From contig JBANAY010000003.1 of assembly GCA_037952775.1 (NCBI GenBank), positions 26,970,001 through 27,034,000 on the forward strand: 64,000 nt of DNA, given 5' to 3'. Positions 36,058 through 46,290 of the stretch are shown in pieces. The stretch's first letter is position 1, and each line of letters starts with the position of its first letter. Position numbers and translations under genes: made by a program. Origin of the DNA: Clonostachys chloroleuca. Taxonomy: Eukaryota; Ascomycota; Sordariomycetes; Hypocreales; Bionectriaceae. The notes under the pieces were generated by a model. That model was not told the DNA's origin. It saw nothing but the letters and a program-made list of their open reading frames with translations, and did not search any database.

Positions 36058-37652
36058 TTACACGAAACGAGCGACGTCATCCTCGCAAGGTACTTTTGAA
36101 AATGCCGTGTCCAAATGTGAACGAGACGAATAAAGTGGTGGGATAGTGCCATCCTCAAAGATTGGTGCATATTCGCAGAACGCGTCTGTCGAGCGCAAAC
36201 TAGTCGAGTAGACAGGTGGGATGGTGCCGTCTTCAAAAATTGGTGCATATTCGGAGAGCGCTCCTATGGCCGTCATATTCGCGAACGAAGTAACCGAGTA
36301 GACGGGTGGGATGGTACTATCTTCAAAAATTGGTGCATATTCAAAGAGCGCTCCCGTGGATGCTATATTCGATTGCGGAGGATCTGGGCATACGGGTGGG
36401 ATCGTGTTGTCCCCGAAGATCGGAGCATATCCGTCCAGCATCTGTGATGCTTTGGTGCTCATACCACTCCAATCCATCTGAGGCACTCCTGACTGAAAGA
36501 GTTGAGCTTCAACTGAATCAGTTGTATCCTGTCCAGCTCGTATCCCTGAGATGCTGTTCAACCCGATGTCGTGTCCCTTGAGTTTCTTAGGTGCTCCTGA
36601 TTCTTCATCTCGATACGCCGAGCCCAATTTCCTTTTCCTTCTCTGCGATGCTGAGACCCTGAGAAGCATCCTTTTGAGGATTCTTTTTGATTCGCGTGAG
36701 AGTTGTTCGCAACGATCTGTTCTGTAGGTTTCCTTAGGATCATTTCTCGCTTCCCGATTGGCCTCCCGTCTGTCGTCGCAATCATGCCTACAAGCTGCGG
36801 ATATTTTCACATGTATGTCTCGACAATATATGCAAATTTGAAGACATTGAACATCTATGCCTTTGCATCAGCCAGCCATTAGAACCTAGTGGAGATTGGG
36901 GGTATGAAGTACGTGATTGGAAATGCTTTGATAGTTGCACACGGGTCGAGAAGTCCTTGACGCACATTACATGTGGGCATATGTTTGAGGTCTCATCCGC
37001 TGTCGAACGAGTGTTGCCTTCGTTCGTGTCGCGTGTGTGCTCGCGTTTGTCGGCATTGTCATCGGCATCACTGCAGTCGCCACCATATTCAACATCGTCC
37101 TCGCTGTTGTCAAAGTGATCGTCACAGCTAATGCTCTCAACACGGTTTACGCTAGAGATAGATGCAAGCTCTTTAGAACTGAGGCGTGGGATCTTTCGAG
37201 TCGTGTGTGCTTGAATATCGGACAATCTTGCAACTAGTCGTTGCTGTTCGAGCTGTTAGACGTTAGCAGATATTCGACGAGTCTCGATCTTGAACACTAG
37301 CTTGGTATTGCACAACGTGGGAACGTAACGTATCCGTTGAGTCGAAGGTGATGAAACAAGTTTGGCACGTTTGAAATGCATCATTTTTCCGGTATTCTAC
37401 GATTTCTGCCGTGCTAAGAGAGTTTTTCTGAGGCAAGTGGGCTTGAATTTCGAGTAACCTGGCAAGAAGTCGTTGTTCTCTAAACTGTAGGATTGTTAGC
37501 AGATAACGTTGATTAAAGCCCTGAGTACTAGCCTGGTACTTCGCAATATGGCGACGTAATGCAGTGTTCGAGCCGAAGGTTCTAAAACAGGTCTGGCAGG
37601 CCTGAGCCAGGTCATTGCACGAACTTGGGTTAACAAATATGAACGAAGCCAT
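36058..37652 (-). CDS. Three-module zinc-finger-like protein with C-terminal repeats (about 459 aa, four exons)
   Basis: Proposed minus-strand exons are 37,652-37,533, 37,484-37,302, 37,252-36,913 and 36,794-36,058. Modules 1 and 2 (CQTCFRTFGSNTALRRHIAKY and CQTCFITFDSTDTLRSHVVQY) have the C-x2-C-x12-H spacing of C2H2 fingers but lack a clear fourth ligand. Each is followed by a short intron and then by the same exon text (REQRLLARLLEIQAH / LEQQRLVARLSDIQAH). Module 3 becomes C-x4-C-x12-H-x4-C after splicing. Introns 1 and 2 fit best as GC-AG introns starting GCTAGT with a CTGCTAAC branch site; intron 1 is also readable through. An acidic stretch and a KRKLG...PKKLK basic region follow. The C-terminus has four copies of a YAPIFEDSTIPPVYS-like repeat. 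It is probably nuclear and DNA-binding; function unknown. Exon borders are my reading. Confidence 0.65.
36075..36445 (-). repeat. Four-fold repeat encoding YAPIFEDxTIPPVYS
   Basis: Four DNA copies of about 80-90 bp each encode a conserved 15-residue core (YAPIFEDGTIPPVYS and variants such as YAPIFGDNTIPPVCP), separated by variable linkers. The core DNA is far more alike than the linkers. It forms the C-terminus of the zinc-finger-like protein. Confidence 0.85.
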
Positions 37653-37876
37653 CGTTGATGTTGAGGCCGATGTTAACGCTACAAAGAAGCAGATTGTAAG
37701 CGGGGCTGGGGAAATGATTGTGGGGCTCGAGCAGGACTACATTGATTGGTTGGCAAGAGCAAGGTGGGGTATAAAGGTCTTCCTGAAGTCGCACTGTGCC
37801 ACCCTCAAATCAATTACGAAGTACTATCAAACCCAGACTTGCACTCAACTTCTAGCTACAACCCAGACGACACATC

Positions 37877-37954
37877 ATGCCCACTTGTATCGAGTGCAAC
37901 GACACCGGTAAGGTTGGCTCGTCCGACTGTACCAACTGCAGCGGTTCGAAATAG
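37877..37954 (+). CDS. Tiny CxxC-rich ORF (25 aa), DnaJ zinc-finger-like
   Basis: ATG at 37,877 opens MPTCIECNDTGKVGSSDCTN, then CSGSK and a stop. The pairs CIEC and CTNC, with the following glycine, mimic the CxxCxG repeats of the DnaJ zinc-binding domain. A short spliced extension is possible: GTTCGA donor at about 37,944, GAG at about 37,983, then RCGDKAGKS and a stop. It lies divergently from the zinc-finger gene, about 225 bp from its start. The ORF is too short to be certain it is translated. Confidence 0.4.
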   Translation: MPTCIECNDTGKVGSSDCTNCSGSK

Positions 37955-38873
37955 AGAAGACATATGATCGTTCTCTTTTGAGCTCGATGCGGTGACAAAG
38001 CTGGTAAGAGCTGACCATCGCCTCTCATGAAACACATGCTCACGAGATCTCAAGGTCGGAAAACCATCGCTCCAATGTCAAGACTCGCGTTAAGAGGGTT
38101 CTCTATCTTTTTCGTCGAAAGCAGCCTTCATGTTGGGAAGATATTACCGGGAACACATTTTTGCGAAATGGTGGCTGCCAGCTTAGCTACGCCCATGGAT
38201 TTTACCATTTGGATGATCGCCGCCAAAAAGAAAACCCAAAATAGAAATTGAATACTTAGGCGATGCTAATTTAATTCTTTTCTCTGTGATACACGTGATT
38301 ATTCATACAGGAATATTGGTTCGATGTACTAGAATAGAGGATTTGCCTTACCATTCGTAACTTCTGGATAAATCCCCAAGGGATTGCAAACTGTACCGTC
38401 ATTATCGAAGCACTGCCGACCTGCAGATGATAGCATTAGTGAAGCTACAGCATGGGTGAGGTGGCCAAATTGTATGGGCCTTGCATTATATCTTTCCACA
38501 CAAGCTCCTGATGTGGATACAATAGGTCTGATGTCAATTGGCCCTGTAACCTTAGATAGTGCTGCAGTGAATGCAACTCGTCAGACCAAATCCGATAGCG
38601 GAAGGTTGGATGTCCAAGGATGGAGTGGCAGGCAATTAGTGGTAATGCCTCGTGAGGTTGAATCGGAGATAGGGATGCGATGCGTAAGTGAGAGAACCAT
38701 AAGAAGGCGGAATGTCCACGAGAAGAGATCATATTCGTTCTGATGTAGGTCTACCCTTCCAGGAATTCAAGTCGTGAGCCGAAGCTTCGCAAGATCCACT
38801 TCAGTTCCTTCACATTCAATCTACATTGCCATCGTCTCCTTCCTCTTATTAGTATAGCCTCTATTATACGATC
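37955..38873. other. Intergenic, no confident gene
   Basis: A plus-strand frame (38,384-38,743) and an overlapping minus-strand frame (38,445-38,732) are both open, but neither shows a domain or a convincing start. The last 150 bp are pyrimidine-rich and probably hold the promoter and leader of the AAA ATPase gene. Confidence 0.5.
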
Positions 38874-40376
38874 ATGACACTCCTCAGCAACGTCAGCCCG
38901 CCTCTCATCCAAGAGGCACTGTCCCAGCCGATGTCCATTTTGGACCTCTTCCTTCCTGGTTTCTCAAACATCACCAATGCTGCCAGTCAGGTCCTGAATG
39001 GCAACATGTCTGGCTACACCCAGCTAATGTGCCTCTTTGCACTGGCTGCGTTGTTGAAACCATATGTATTTCGATTCATAGATTGGTTCATTGATCACTT
39101 CAGTAAGTCATAAGAAACACAATCACAGGACCCGGGCTCACCTCTACAAGCATCGACTCTCCGGATCAAACGCCATGATGAAACATACGACATGATCCAA
39201 GCGTGGGTCTCAGCTCATGGATTGGATGATGCCGCTCGTTCTATTCGCGCCAAAGTCAACACGAAACGAAGAACTCATGATGCCCGCACTAAAAAGCCGC
39301 TCCAGTATGGTCCATGGGAAGGGGCTTTCTACTTCTGGTACGGGAGGTACTTGCTTTCGTACAAGACCACACAGGTGGATGTCGGCTTTCACAAGGAGGA
39401 ACAGATCTCCATCACTTGTGTCGGACGATCTTCGCAAATCCTGAAATGTCTTATGGAAGACTGCCGACGTGAATATCTCGATGGATTGAAGAATAAAACA
39501 ACTATCTATGCACATCGCGAAAATCACTGGAAAAAAGAAAAGGCGGTGGATGCTCGACCTCTTACGACCGTCATACTCGATGAAGAGCAAAAGGGTCAAC
39601 TCATCAATGATATCAACAAATTCCTCGACCCAGACACAAAAATCCGGTATTCCGATCACTCGATCCCCTACAAACGAGGATATCTTCTACATGGACCTCC
39701 TGGAACCGGAAAGACAAGCTTCAGTCTATCTATTGCCGGCGCATTGGATATGGATATCTACGTCGTCAGCATCCCTAGCATGAACGATGAAAAGCTGAAT
39801 GACCTATTTGGTGCGCTTCCAGATAAATGTGTCGTCTTGTTGGAGGACATTGATGCCGCGGGAGCTACATGGTCTAGGGACTCTGACACCGAAGATTCAG
39901 ACAGCGATCTAGACACGAGGTCACCAAAAAAAGGGGTGACCCTTTCGGGCCTTTTGAATGTCCTTGATGGGGTTTCCTCTCAGGACGACCGAATTCTGAT
40001 CATGACAACCAATCATCCTGAAAAACTAGATGATGCCCTCACTCGGCCTGGTCGAGTAGATTTGAAGATTGCGTTCCAGCTTGCTAATGAAAGCATCGCT
40101 AATGAGATCTATCGCTTCATGTTCAAACAACCCGAACTCGATCATGGAAATGTTAGTCAACAAGGAGGCCATGATGAAAAAAAAAAGAGACAGGCAGAGA
40201 ATGAAGAGATCAAAGAACAGGCAAAGTTGTTTGCAGAAAAGATACCGGAGTCTGTGTTCAGCACAGCGGAGGTTATAGCGTATCTCCAGCAACACTGGGA
40301 TTCCCCGGCTGATGCAGTAAAACACTGTGACCAATGGGTGGATGATCTTCATAAGGAAAAGAAGGTCAAGAAATGA
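38874..40376 (+). CDS. BCS1-like AAA ATPase (484 aa, one intron)
   Basis: Exon 1 is 38,874-39,102 and exon 2 is 39,151-40,376. The intron is 48 bp (GTAAGT ... TACAAG). An earlier AG at 39,128 would break the frame, so the second one is used. Residues about 46-72 form a membrane segment (YTQLMCLFALAALLKPYVFR). A BCS1-N region follows, with the family's STLRI and ETYDMIQAW text. The AAA module has Walker A GPPGTGKT near 258-265, Walker B VVLLEDID near 304-311, sensor 1 MTTNHPEKLD and an arginine-finger region TRPGRVDLK. True Bcs1 is the mitochondrial inner-membrane translocase for the Rieske protein. Filamentous fungi carry many diverged BCS1-like copies of unknown role, and this is more likely one of those. 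A 10-A run near 40,174 is a possible slippage site but the frame is open. Confidence 0.88.
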
Positions 40377-40920
40377 GCGATGGGAAAGGGCGCCAGACAG
40401 GGTTAGGCTGAGGTGACGAGACAGAACTGAGGAAGTGCTTTACCAGTCCTTACTGTATTTGAATGTTGTCAAGACGAGAAGATGTTGGAGCTATCAGTCC
40501 CTACCGTATTTAGTATGCTGTCAAGCTAGGCAATACCACACTCATTTTCCCCTAAGATCAGCCGTAGATTTATCTTACAAGATCTCACGAGAGCTCTCAA
40601 TGTCCGGAGGGCTTGAGCGTGTGTGGCTCCGGCCCTCGGGAAACTGCGGCGGCCCATAGCAGTTGCCGATGCTATTCCCAAACCCCTGAGATTAGCAAGC
40701 ATGATGGAGTGGAGGCACACAGCCATCGTCGTGTTGGTTCGCTTAGCTCATTAATCACGCGTTGTTCGATGTGGTGGAGTTGACTCCTGGGGCGGACTCA
40801 AGTCGCAAGCATAAGTAGGGCCGGTTCCCCTTTTATCTCGTGCTTCCACACCAATTCTGGCCAAACCTCACATATACTTTTTGAACATTATTTACTTATG
40901 TTGATTGTATTCATCAAATC
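40377..40920. other. Intergenic with a short tandem duplication
   Basis: A segment of about 50 bp containing CAGTCC(T/C)TAC(T/C)GTATTT and GTCAAG occurs twice in a row near 40,444 and 40,496. The rest is unremarkable, and the TTTATCTCGTGC region upstream of 40,921 is the presumed promoter of the membrane protein gene. Confidence 0.55.
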
Positions 40921-41951
40921 ATGGACCGCATCTCTCAACATCAGATCACTGACGCTTATTTGATGACCAGCCTCTCGTTGGTTTGTGTCTGTCTTTTCGT
41001 CTCCCTCAAGTTTCGTCACCCGTGGTCGCGGGAGACATGGTTCGTATATTCAATCGGGGGATGGATTATGTTGGAGCTGATAGCTCTGATCCTCTTCTCC
41101 CTCGAGTACAGCCAACAAGTCAGGCTGCCGCAAGTGCTTTCAAGTTCTATATATATCATATTAGCAATCATCTCCCTATGGGGAGTTGCTATACTTCAGG
41201 TTTGCTGCAGTCTCCAATAAGCTCAAAACTTATTCTGACGAGATAACTACAGGTTATTGCCATTATTTACACGTTCACGATCATAATCAATAAAGAAGGG
41301 TGGTGGAAATGGCTCCTCGTTGTGGAATACATTGAAGTGATCCTTGCTATCATCTTGGTGATGATACCGAATACGCCAGCACCCCTTGAGCTTGCTTACA
41401 TGACACCATTTACCTCGCAAGTTGCTGCTATTGGGGTTTTATTTCTTGCCTCCCGAGGAATGTCATCTGAGAAGAGGATAGCCGATCATTTGTTGCTCCT
41501 AGGTTTGTTTATCATACTAGCATCTGCAAGCGTTCTTGGACTTTCGCTGGCCGGTTGCTACACGAGGCTGGTGTTCCCTCAATGGCTTCTCTACATGGCG
41601 ATATTGACTGTGAGCTATCGGCTTCCGGAAAGTCCACGTCGAGCTTCTCATACAGATGGAGACTCGGAGCTCGAGTTAGCCGCCCACGGCCTCCATGATG
41701 ACTCAAGGTCGCCACACGCGAATGGCCAAGAACGTATTTCCTCTGGTGCACCATTGGCTAAAGCTCAGACAGCCAGCTCTGTCGCGCCTACGGCGAGCAG
41801 CAATCGCGAGCATGTAATGGAGTGTGTCCAAATGGGCGTGGTCAATGAGCAAACGCAAGATGAGTGTTCGGGCTCAGCTTTCCCGATATCTTTGAGAGAC
41901 TCGGAAGGGCTAATTACAGAGGCGATGGAAGCATATATACAACGGCAGTAA
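40921..41951 (+). CDS. Multi-pass membrane protein (325 aa, one intron)
   Basis: The model joins 40,921-41,199 to 41,253-41,951 across a 53-bp intron (GTTTGC ... ACTACAG, with GATAAC just before it), in phase 0. The N-terminal 215 residues hold about seven hydrophobic segments (for example LMTSLSLVCVCLFVSL, GGWIMLELIALILFSL, IIYTFTIIIN, VILAIILVMIP, LLLLGLFIILASASVLGL). The last 110 are polar and probably cytosolic. The pattern recalls the fungal integral membrane proteins sometimes described as Pth11- or RTA1-like in topology. I see no CFEM domain or RTA1 signature, so no family is assigned. Gene structure and hydrophobic pattern strongly support a real gene. Confidence 0.75.
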
Positions 41952-42999
41952 AGTCAATTAAGTGAAGCGTCGAGGTTCAGGCCGTTCACATCACCGTAGA
42001 AAGCTCAGCTAGTTAATAGTATGGAGAAATCATTAGCGCACGTCAATCCCGCAAAGGCGAACCTATAGCCATCATGCATGCCCTGGCGTAATGCCTGGAG
42101 TGCCATTCTACCAAGGGGGAGTCCTCGGACAAATACAAATGCAGAGGAAAGTCGAGGGGGGGGGGGGGGGGGGCGGGAATCGAGCTGGGGACCGTGGCCG
42201 AAGCGGCTGACGACGGTATCTGGCGAGAGAGAGGGAAGGGTCGAGCAGAATATGGCAGAGGAGCAGCTGCCAGAGGGGAGGGAAGGACTGCTTGCCAAAT
42301 CCGATCCCGGGGCACGACCTGCGGCCAGTTTCTCCTGCACATGGCCAGTTTCAGCAAGCCGAGCCAACGATCCCTCTCCCATGCCTACGCCCCCCTCGGC
42401 GGCCGCCGTCTGGCAAGAGCCAATGTCTGGAGGGGCACAGGCAAGTCAACCGTGAGTGCACAAAGATGATACCCCCCTCACCCACGGTCTGAAAAGGGGT
42501 CAGCAGGATGATGTATCCCGACCGCTGTTACAAGCAGTATGCAACGTAAGATGAGCTGCCTAGGCAGGCGTCGCCAGTCGTCAGCCTCTGGTCCTTTCAG
42601 AGAGTAGCGCGAGGAGGTCTGTGGCGAAGACAGCTGAAAGCCAGACGGTCAAGAGCACACACCCCTTTCCCTCCGGCGGCTCGAGTACATGTAGCAATGC
42701 GCGGATCGACTAGACATCCCTCTATCCCAGCCACAATGTACCGGACCCCGAGACTGCCACCAACCAGGTGACAAACACGATGACGAAAGACAGGTGAGGA
42801 GAGTCACAGTTCACTGCCTCAAGAGGCATTGTACACAGAGAGCTGCATGAAGTCGGTTGTGATTATACGCCAAGCCTTGTCTCCTCGTCAGGTTCTGACA
42901 TGGGTATTGACGCTCTCACATCTTCGCGCGTGCATAGAACCGATAAATACAATGGCATGCCATTTTCTGCCTACTCAAGTACGAAGGGATCAATGCGTG
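41952..42999. other. Intergenic, GC-rich, no confident gene
   Basis: Between 42,005 and 42,470 several frames on both strands are open at once because the sequence is G-rich, so none is called. An 18-G homopolymer lies at 42,156-42,173. The remainder to 43,000 shows no gene, RNA or repeat. Confidence 0.5.
42156..42173 (+). repeat. Poly-G tract (18 G)
   Basis: Eighteen consecutive G residues in a G-rich context. Such a tract can form quadruplex structures and is error-prone in replication and sequencing, so its exact length is doubtful. Confidence 0.9.
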
Positions 43000-43669
43000 C
43001 TAGTTCCACTCGTCCTCGCTATCCTGTATCTCCACCTCCCTCTCGCTCTCCTGTACCTCTGTGTCATTCCCCCCGTCCCGTGCCACCGTGTCCGGCCTGA
43101 TGGCACCCTTCAGGTCCTTTTGAAAGTCCTCAAAGCGGCCTCCACTCCCAGGGTAGAAGTCTACGTGTAGGGTGATACAACTATCCAATATGGATTCGGT
43201 GACAAACTCCAACCCCCACCTCTTACTTGACATTTGGGATTCCACCTGATTGAACAACATACATGGGATCGTAAAAGTCACCCTGTGATATTCTTCAGCT
43301 CGTGTCTGCCTCCACTTGACTATCAAGAGCTCATCACTGTAGGTGCCTCCCTGCCAAATTGTAGGTGACGAGTCTCTAGACTCCAGAGCCTTTCGACGTT
43401 TCACTTCCAAACACGTTAGGTTATTGTTCGCTAAGCACATTGGATGTCATACCGCTGGTACCATGTTCATCGCTGAACCCCCTCTTTGCAGACTCTTTAC
43501 AGACAGCGAGGTTTTCTTTATCCTCATGGATCTCAATCACAGAACCGGGAGCTCCTGCGCGAAATGCGTCTTTACTGTCCTCTCGTTTCTCGTTTGACAC
43601 TTCCACCATAGTCTCCAGATGGCTTTCACCACGAAAAGATTGAGTCGTATAATCGCCAGGTGGAGACAT
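43000..43669 (-). CDS. Hypothetical protein (206 aa, one intron)
   Basis: Minus-strand exons are 43,669-43,453 and 43,403-43,000. The 49-bp intron starts GTATGA, has CTAAC near its end and closes with GGAAG; it joins phase 1 to phase 1. The start MSPPGDYTTQSFRGES is the first true ATG in frame. The N-terminal third is polar (EIHEDKENLAVCKESAKRG). The middle reads YHRVTFTIPCMLFNQVESQM, and the C-terminus is acidic (EVQESEREVEIQDSEDEWN). No domain was recognised. The clean intron is the main support for a real gene. Confidence 0.6.
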
Positions 43670-44983
43670 GATAGCTAGCAATCAAGTTGATTTTCTGAGG
43701 CTAGGAAGGAGACGTGGGTTGAGTTGGATCCAACAACGACGGCCAGGGGAACCGACTCTATTTATACTGACAACTTGGTCAAATGGGCTCCACCAAGGCA
43801 GACTGCGCCGGGAAATGAGGTAAGGGAACCAGAGCCAGAAGGGTGTATGCCTACACTACACTCGGGCTACCAGTCATAGGCTAGAGTTATCATGACCTGC
43901 TGCAGTCGGCCGGTTCGATATACCTACCAAGATCGACTAGCCAAGCCGCCTAGTTGTCCCATCTATAGATGGCTTCAGTGGCAAACGAAACCGTAACAGC
44001 GTGCTTTTCAGCCTTCCGCATTTCTCCCGTTATGTCGGCTCTCCACGGTCCTCGCCCCGGAACCTCTCCCTCATAGGGGAGTCCACACAGCCATCGCCTC
44101 GACGCCTAGACTCCGAAACCTCATACAGGAGGATCGCATGAAGAGAATATAACAAGGCCTGCTGGCGCCCCCAAGGGTAACGGTTATCGACAAGAGCACA
44201 CCACTTGGCGGAGTTGGCGGCCGAGTGAAGGAGCATCACGCGCCTCGACATATTCATGGGTGGACACTCATGTATCGCGAACCTGCAACATCACGTATAT
44301 TCTCAAATGTCCTCTAGGCAACGAGGCACACACCTAAGCGATGGAAACAGCTCAGGGCTGGCACTAAACGACGGTCGGGCATAGCCCCTCATAGGATCAT
44401 GTCATGCGGACTGATGGCAAAGGCTGGCCCAACTGTGGGCACTGTACCCCTTTGCAGGTAAAAATCGCACCCCAACGGCAAGGCAAGCCATTTGGTTGGC
44501 AGCATAATGCTGGTGGTTCACGGGGCCGACGTCACTCGACCCTGGCCATCTCTCTATGACGAACGCAACAGGAATAATTCGAAAGGGCAAAAGGTTTGCT
44601 CCTGCGATCAAACATCACACGAACGTCTCCAGATGTAGCGAAGGAGGAAACTAATTGAAGAATGGCTCCCATTATTGAACACTAAAACGTGCATGATTAA
44701 GTGACACTGTGCCGAGCATCAAGTTAAGCGTAAATTGAGAAGAGAGACCCTGGGAGAGTGCTACGGGCTAGACAATTTGCATCGGCGCCTCTCCTTACTT
44801 CATATAGGGGTTAATATTACGAAACCAGGTACGAGTTTAGGTTAGCCAGCTTCGCTAGCAACGGCTTCGGGCGGTGTAGATGAGATACAGTATACATTCA
44901 TTGGGGGGGGACGAAGGATTTGTGCTGCAAATAGGGTGTTCGCCGAAGAACTGCATTGCTAGAAAGCCAATACATCGTCTCAC

Positions 44984-45050
44984 AATACGTCGTCTCACAA
45001 AGTGTCGCTTGGCAAAGTGTCGCTTGGCAAAGTGTCGCTTGAGAATGCGT
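44984..45050. repeat. Short tandem repeat with a 15-bp unit
   Basis: CGTCTCACAA(T)A precedes three units of AAAGTGTCGCTTGGC, of which the last is modified. The unit is a multiple of three, so an overlapping plus-strand frame reads CRLAK repeats. Coding is not supported. Confidence 0.75.
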
Positions 45051-45848
45051 CATAGAGAAAAGAGGAATTGTTGGGGATGGTCACATGAGTATGATCATCT
45101 TATCTAATCGAATCCTATCGAGCTACAAGGCCTCTAGCCGATACCGGACCCACTTCAACTCCGTACTTTCAACCATGCAACCAATCCCAGAACTAGGACC
45201 ATGGGGAGCCCAAAACACCACACACTAATAAACCCATGTTTAACCCAATGATCTAAATTATAAACATTACCGCATATAGAGTCTGCGCCGGAGGATCCAT
45301 GGCGAGAAAGTCAAAACGCCGCCTCACAAAGAGTCGTTGCCAATGTGTCGTTTCCAAAATGCAAGAAGCAGATGTCGCATCTGGCCAATCAACTGGCAGT
45401 TTTTTGGCGGTTCTGCATGCAGGAGCCACATGTGATTGGTCTGCTACCGGTAGCCGGATTAGTAGTCGGACCGAGCATGCTCGATGGTCCCGCTCTGGAT
45501 ATGGGAGCTCGCTAGCCAACCAAAGATCAAAGTCAAGGGATTGAAAACTGTCTTGAACTTCCATTCAGTCTGCCTTTCTCTGCACGCTTTTAAATGTCAA
45601 AACTTTCAAAACAATATCGTAGTAGCACCAGAGAGTGGATAAATCGGATCAACAATCCTCTGGGCTTCGGCTATTCGCCGGATCCCGCTATCGATGGAGC
45701 AAGGTGATAAGTAATGTAGGTACCAATATAATACTAATGTTTATTTTGAAAAGCGGTGAGTCATGGCAGGATAGATGAGGCTTGGACAAAAAAACCAACC
45801 TAACCATGATGGACGCTTCTGAAACCGCGTCCGGCGGCACTGGCTCGT

Positions 45849-45936
45849 CGTGTTGAACCTCGGCTGCTCACTGCTTGATGACTAAGTCATATCGTGTTGA
45901 ACCTCGGCTGCTCCCTGCTTGATGACTAAGTCACAC
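45849..45936. repeat. 44-bp tandem duplication
   Basis: A 44-bp unit beginning CGTGTTGAACCTCGGCTGCT and including GCTTGATGACTAAGTCA is present twice head to tail (starting at 45,849 and 45,893), nearly identical. The near-identity suggests a recent event. Confidence 0.85.
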
Positions 45937-46290
45937 CAGAGCGCGCTATGCCTTTTTTGAGCGCGCCGTAGCCTCTTCGGTTGCCTAGGCCATTCGCCAG
46001 GTTCCCCCTTTGGTCGTAACGTAATAAATAAACAGACTATGAGGGTTCGCTTTTCACTCTTCTTCAATTTGGGACCCTGTGAATTCGAGCCCATGTGAAC
46101 TTCCGGTCGCTGTATTAGCGACTCTCGCGGCCGAGTCACGACGCGTCAACCTAGGCAACGCGACGCTACCACTACTAGTAAGCACTTCGTAACCCCTTGA
46201 CTCTTGAATTGAGCCTCCAATGATAGTAAACTAACTTTCCTTCTCTAGCACCAACCTAGTATTCGATTTTTGACGCTCTCGGATGACGCC

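Larger units (their letters stand above)
43670..46290. other. Gene-poor stretch with short repeats
   Basis: Scattered short open frames (near 44,030-44,257 minus, 44,880-45,107 plus, 45,299-45,544 plus) lack domains and are not called. The tandem repeats at 44,984-45,050 and 45,849-45,936 are listed separately. A diverged copy of the CCTCACAAAG(A/T)GTCG motif recurs near 45,323. No RNA gene was seen. Confidence 0.5.

Noticed and set aside
38384..38743. Overlapping open frames on both strands upstream of the AAA ATPase gene
   Set aside because: Both strands are open over the same bases, neither has a domain, and the plus frame lacks a true ATG start.
42005..42492. Cluster of 65-125-codon frames on both strands
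   Set aside because: The G-rich composition keeps many frames open at once; no frame shows coding character.
44030..45544. Several 70-100-codon frames
   Set aside because: No domains, no splice partners; one is made of a 15-bp tandem repeat.
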